Of a DNA stretch of 64,000 nt, positions 61,248 to 64,000 are shown piece by piece. A program made the translations under genes and the position numbers. The stretch is from Betaproteobacteria bacterium HGW-Betaproteobacteria-7 (lineage in GTDB: Bacteria > Pseudomonadota > Gammaproteobacteria > Burkholderiales > Rhodocyclaceae), in the NCBI GenBank assembly GCA_002840765.1, contig PHCE01000014.1, forward strand, positions 1-64,000. Direction: 5' to 3'. The first letter of the stretch is position 1, and every line of letters begins with the position of its first letter. The notes below the pieces were generated by a model. The model did not search any database. It was given only the letters and a program-made list of their open reading frames with translations, and was not told where the DNA came from.

Positions 61248-64000
61248 TCAGAGGACTTCGTCGATTTGTTCGCGCTGCAGACGTTCGACCGTCGGGCGGG
61301 CGAAGCGCCAGAACAGCGCCGGGGTGATGAAGGTGTCGAGCAGCGTTGCCCCGAGCAGGCCGGAAAAGATCACCACGGCCACCGGATGCAGAATCTCGGT
61401 GCCCGGCTGTTCGGCCTCGAAGAGCAGCGGCGCCAGCGCGAAAGCGGCGACCAGCGCGGTCATCAGCACCGGCGTCAGACGTTCCAGGGCGCCGCGGACG
61501 ACCATGTCGCGGTTGAAGCTTTCACCCTCGAAGCGCATCAGATTCAGCCAGTGGCTGACCTTGAGGATGCCGTTACGGGTGGAAATGCCGGCCAGCGTGA
61601 TGAAGCCGATCAGCGCCGCGATCGACAGCGGCTGACCGGACAGCCACAGGCCGAAGACGGCGCCAACCAGCGCCAGCGGCACGTTGGCCATGATCAGCGT
61701 GGCCAGCAGCGCCGAACGGTAGCGGCTGTAGAGGACCATGAAGATCAGCGCCGCCGAGCCGAGGGCGAGCACGGCGATCAGCCGCGCCGCTTCTTCCTGC
61801 GCCTGGAACTGGCCACCGAGGGTGATGAAATAGCCTTCCGGTAGCGGCTGTTCGGCAACCGCCGCGCGGATGTCGGCAACGACGTCGGACAGCGCCCGGC
61901 CCTGGGCGTTGAGCGAAATCACGATGCGCCGCCGGCCGTCGTCGCGGACGATCTGGTTCGGCCCGTCTGCATCCTCGATGCGAGCCAGTTGGGCCAGCGG
62001 CACCGGGCCGGCCGGTGTCTCGATCAGCAGCCGGTGCAGGCCCTCGAGTGCTCGGCCGCTCTCCGGCAGGCGGACCAGCAGGTCGAAGCGACGATTGCCA
62101 TCGACGATTTGCGCCACTTTCTCGCCATCGACGAGCATCTGCAACGTGCTCGCCAGTTGCGCCGGCGACAGGCCGTAGCGGGCGGCTGCGGCATAGTCGA
62201 GATGGACCTTGATCTGCGGCGCCAGCACCTGCTTCTCGACCTCCAGGTCGGCGACGCCGGGAATCTGCTGCAGCCGCTGCTGCAGCGCCGTCGCCTGGGC
62301 GCGCAGGGTGTCGAGATCGTCACCAAAGACCTTGACCGCCACTTGCGCGCGCACGCCGGACAGCATGTGGTCGATGCGATGCGAGATCGGCTGGCCAAGA
62401 TTGAGGCTGCCCGGCAAATCCTTCAGGCGCCGGCGAATGTCGGCATAAAGCGCCTCCTTCGGTCTCCCGGCCGGCTTCAGGCGAATTTCCAGCTCGGAAA
62501 CATGGACGCCCTCGGCGTGCTCGTCGAGTTCGGCCCGGCCGGAGCGGCGGCCGATGTGCTCGACCTCCGGTACCGCCAGCAACAGCTTTTCCGCCTGGCT
62601 GGCGACGCGCACCGACTCGACCAGCGTGATCCCCGGATTCAGGCGCAGGGTGACGGTCATCGAACCTTCGTTGAACGGCGGCAGGAAAGTGGTCGGGAAG
62701 AACGGCACCGCCGCCCCGGCCAGCAGCACCGCCAGCGCCGTCACCGCCAGCGGCCCTTGCGGCGCCGCCAGCACCCGTTCCAGCAGCGCGCGGTAATGGC
62801 GTTTCAGCCAGGCAACCAGCACCGTGTCGTCATGCCGACCGGCCGCCAGTTTGGGCAACAGGTAGTAGGAGAGCACCGGCGTCACCGTCACCGAGACCAG
62901 CAGTGAAGCCAGGATGGAGACAATGTAGGCGATCCCGAGCGGTACAAACAGCCGCCCCTCGATGCCCGGCAGGGCGAACAGCGGGACGAAGACCAGGGCG
63001 ATGATCAGCGTCGCGTAGACGATGGCCGAGCGCACTTCCAGCGAGGCCTTGACGATCATCTCGCCGATGCCGAACGGCGTGCCGCGGGCGGCTGCCTGGC
63101 GCAGCCGGCGCAGGATGTTCTCGACATCGACGACGGCATCGTCGACCAGCTCGCCGATGGCAATCGCCAGGCCGCCCAGGGTCATCGTGTTGATCGACAG
63201 CCCGAGCCAGTTGAACACCAGCACGGCGATCAGGATCGACAGCGGAATCGCCGTCAGCGAGATCAGCATGGTGCGCAGGTTGCCGAGGAAGAAGAAGAGC
63301 ACGGCGGCGACCAGGCAGGCGGCAAGCAGCAGCTTGGCCTGCAGGTTGTCGATCGAGGACTGGATGAAATCGGCCTGGCGGAACACCACCTGCGGCGCCA
63401 GCACGCCAGCCGGCAAGCTCTTGTTCATCTCGCTCAGAGCCGCTTCGAGGCGCCCGGTCAGGTCAACGGTGTCGGCCGTCGGCTGCTTCTGGATGCTGAG
63501 GATCACCGCCGGGGCGCCGTTGAAGCCGGCGTCACCGCGCTTGATGGCCGGCGCGAAGGCGACGCCGGCGACCTGGCGGAGCAGGATCGCCTGACCGTCG
63601 CGGGCGGTCAGCGCCAGGTTCTGCAGGTCTTCCAGACGCGAACTGCGGCCGAGATGGCGGATCAGGTATTCTCGCCCGTTCATTTCCAGGAAGCCGCCCG
63701 AGGTATTGGCCGAGAAGCCGCGCAAGGCACTCTCCAGCTGCCCCAGCGAAATTCCCAGCTCGGCCAGGCGGCGGGTGTCCGGCTGCACCTGGAACTGGCG
63801 CACCTCACCGCCGATCGGGATGACCTGGGCGACGCCGGCGACCGCCATCAGCCGCGGCCGCAGCACCCAGTCGGCGTACTCGCGCGCCTGCATGGCATCG
63901 CCCTTTGCCGAATCGAGCGGGATGGCCAGCATCATGATCTCGCCCATGATCGACGAGACCGGCCCCATGTGCGGCACCACATCCGCCGGCAGCACGCCCT
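61248..64000 (-). CDS. CusA/CzcA-family heavy-metal RND efflux pump (5' truncated by window edge)
   Basis: At least 915 residues of an inner-membrane proton-driven pump. The N-terminal ~130 residues lie beyond the window. TM4 carries AIGELVDDAVVDVEN, an HME-RND motif that differs from the Zn/Co type (DFG..DGA) and the Cu/Ag type (AIG..DAA) and fits the less studied HME5-like group. TM10-12 segments near the end and FFPTTFLPPFNEGSM are typical. The substrate cannot be named, though the DUF411 and His-rich neighbours suggest copper or a similar metal. Confidence 0.92.
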   Translation of the reverse strand, partial: GVLPADVVPHMGPVSSIMGEIMMLAIPLDSAKGDAMQAREYADWVLRPRLMAVAGVAQVIPIGGEVRQFQVQPDTRRLAELGISLGQLESALRGFSANTSGGFLEMNGREYLIRHLGRSSRLEDLQNLALTARDGQAILLRQVAGVAFAPAIKRGDAGFNGAPAVILSIQKQPTADTVDLTGRLEAALSEMNKSLPAGVLAPQVVFRQADFIQSSIDNLQAKLLLAACLVAAVLFFFLGNLRTMLISLTAIPLSILIAVLVFNWLGLSINTMTLGGLAIAIGELVDDAVVDVENILRRLRQAAARGTPFGIGEMIVKASLEVRSAIVYATLIIALVFVPLFALPGIEGRLFVPLGIAYIVSILASLLVSVTVTPVLSYYLLPKLAAGRHDDTVLVAWLKRHYRALLERVLAAPQGPLAVTALAVLLAGAAVPFFPTTFLPPFNEGSMTVTLRLNPGITLVESVRVASQAEKLLLAVPEVEHIGRRSGRAELDEHAEGVHVSELEIRLKPAGRPKEALYADIRRRLKDLPGSLNLGQPISHRIDHMLSGVRAQVAVKVFGDDLDTLRAQATALQQRLQQIPGVADLEVEKQVLAPQIKVHLDYAAAARYGLSPAQLASTLQMLVDGEKVAQIVDGNRRFDLLVRLPESGRALEGLHRLLIETPAGPVPLAQLARIEDADGPNQIVRDDGRRRIVISLNAQGRALSDVVADIRAAVAEQPLPEGYFITLGGQFQAQEEAARLIAVLALGSAALIFMVLYSRYRSALLATLIMANVPLALVGAVFGLWLSGQPLSIAALIGFITLAGISTRNGILKVSHWLNLMRFEGESFNRDMVVRGALERLTPVLMTALVAAFALAPLLFEAEQPGTEILHPVAVVIFSGLLGATLLDTFITPALFWRFARPTVERLQREQIDEVL

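Overview
The window looks like chromosomal DNA of a betaproteobacterium, most likely order Rhodocyclales (Dechloromonas/Azospira/Azonexus-like). This is inferred from high GC with strong codon bias, the gene order thrS-infC-rpmI-rplT-pheS-pheT-ihfA-merR-tRNA-Pro, the betaproteobacterial families DUF3460 and DUF3567, hpnCDE squalene genes, and a DUF59-NnrS-hemerythrin cluster. No species assignment is possible without a search.

Bases 1 to about 22130 are the end of an integrated conjugative element. It enters the window inside traC and runs through a tightly overlapping F-type (MPF-F) transfer operon: traC, trbI, an S26 signal peptidase, an unknown secreted protein, traW, traU, trbC, traN, another unknown secreted protein, traF, traH, traG. 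Cargo follows from about 11.85 to 21.6 kb. The element stops at the 3' end of a tRNA-Pro(GGG) gene, the probable attachment site. No integrase lies in the window.

The cargo is a defence island built mostly on nucleotide signalling. From left to right: (a) a 59-aa protein followed by a 271-aa nucleotidyltransferase-fold protein, possibly a toxin-antitoxin or abortive-infection pair; (b) an unknown 143-aa protein; (c) a translationally coupled pair on the minus strand, a stand-alone diadenylate-cyclase-like (DisA_N/DAC) protein and a two-TM beta-barrel protein resembling the CBASS effector Cap15; (d) divergent to it, a DncV-like CD-NTase with Cap2 (E1-E2) and Cap3 (JAMM protease) but no effector of its own; (e) convergent to that, CapV (patatin) and a second CD-NTase with a probable C-terminal sensor domain. 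The DAC-like plus Cap15-like pair is the best candidate for an undescribed system. It could be an independent second-messenger defence module, or the effector arm of the neighbouring CBASS.

From 22.1 kb onward the window is core chromosome. Region 22.1-29.9 kb holds translation genes (merR, ihfA, pheT, pheS, rplT, rpmI, infC with a probable AUA start, thrS with a terminator-like leader hairpin, tRNA-Val). Region 29.9-35.7 kb has chrA, slyX, a DHH phosphoesterase, tRNA-Leu and hpnCDE. Region 35.8-37.7 kb is a probable FNR/DNR-controlled operon linked to nitrosative stress. Region 37.7-48.7 kb has ybbA/tesA, mnmH, an OsmC protein, a fused acyl-CoA synthetase/acetyltransferase, glutamate dehydrogenase, an aminotransferase and small conserved proteins. 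Region 48.7-61 kb has clpB with a sigma-32-like promoter, a chemoreceptor, moaE, prfC, putA and membrane proteins. The window ends inside a heavy-metal RND efflux pump gene preceded by two small periplasmic metal-associated proteins. No rRNA, CRISPR array or complete insertion sequence was seen.
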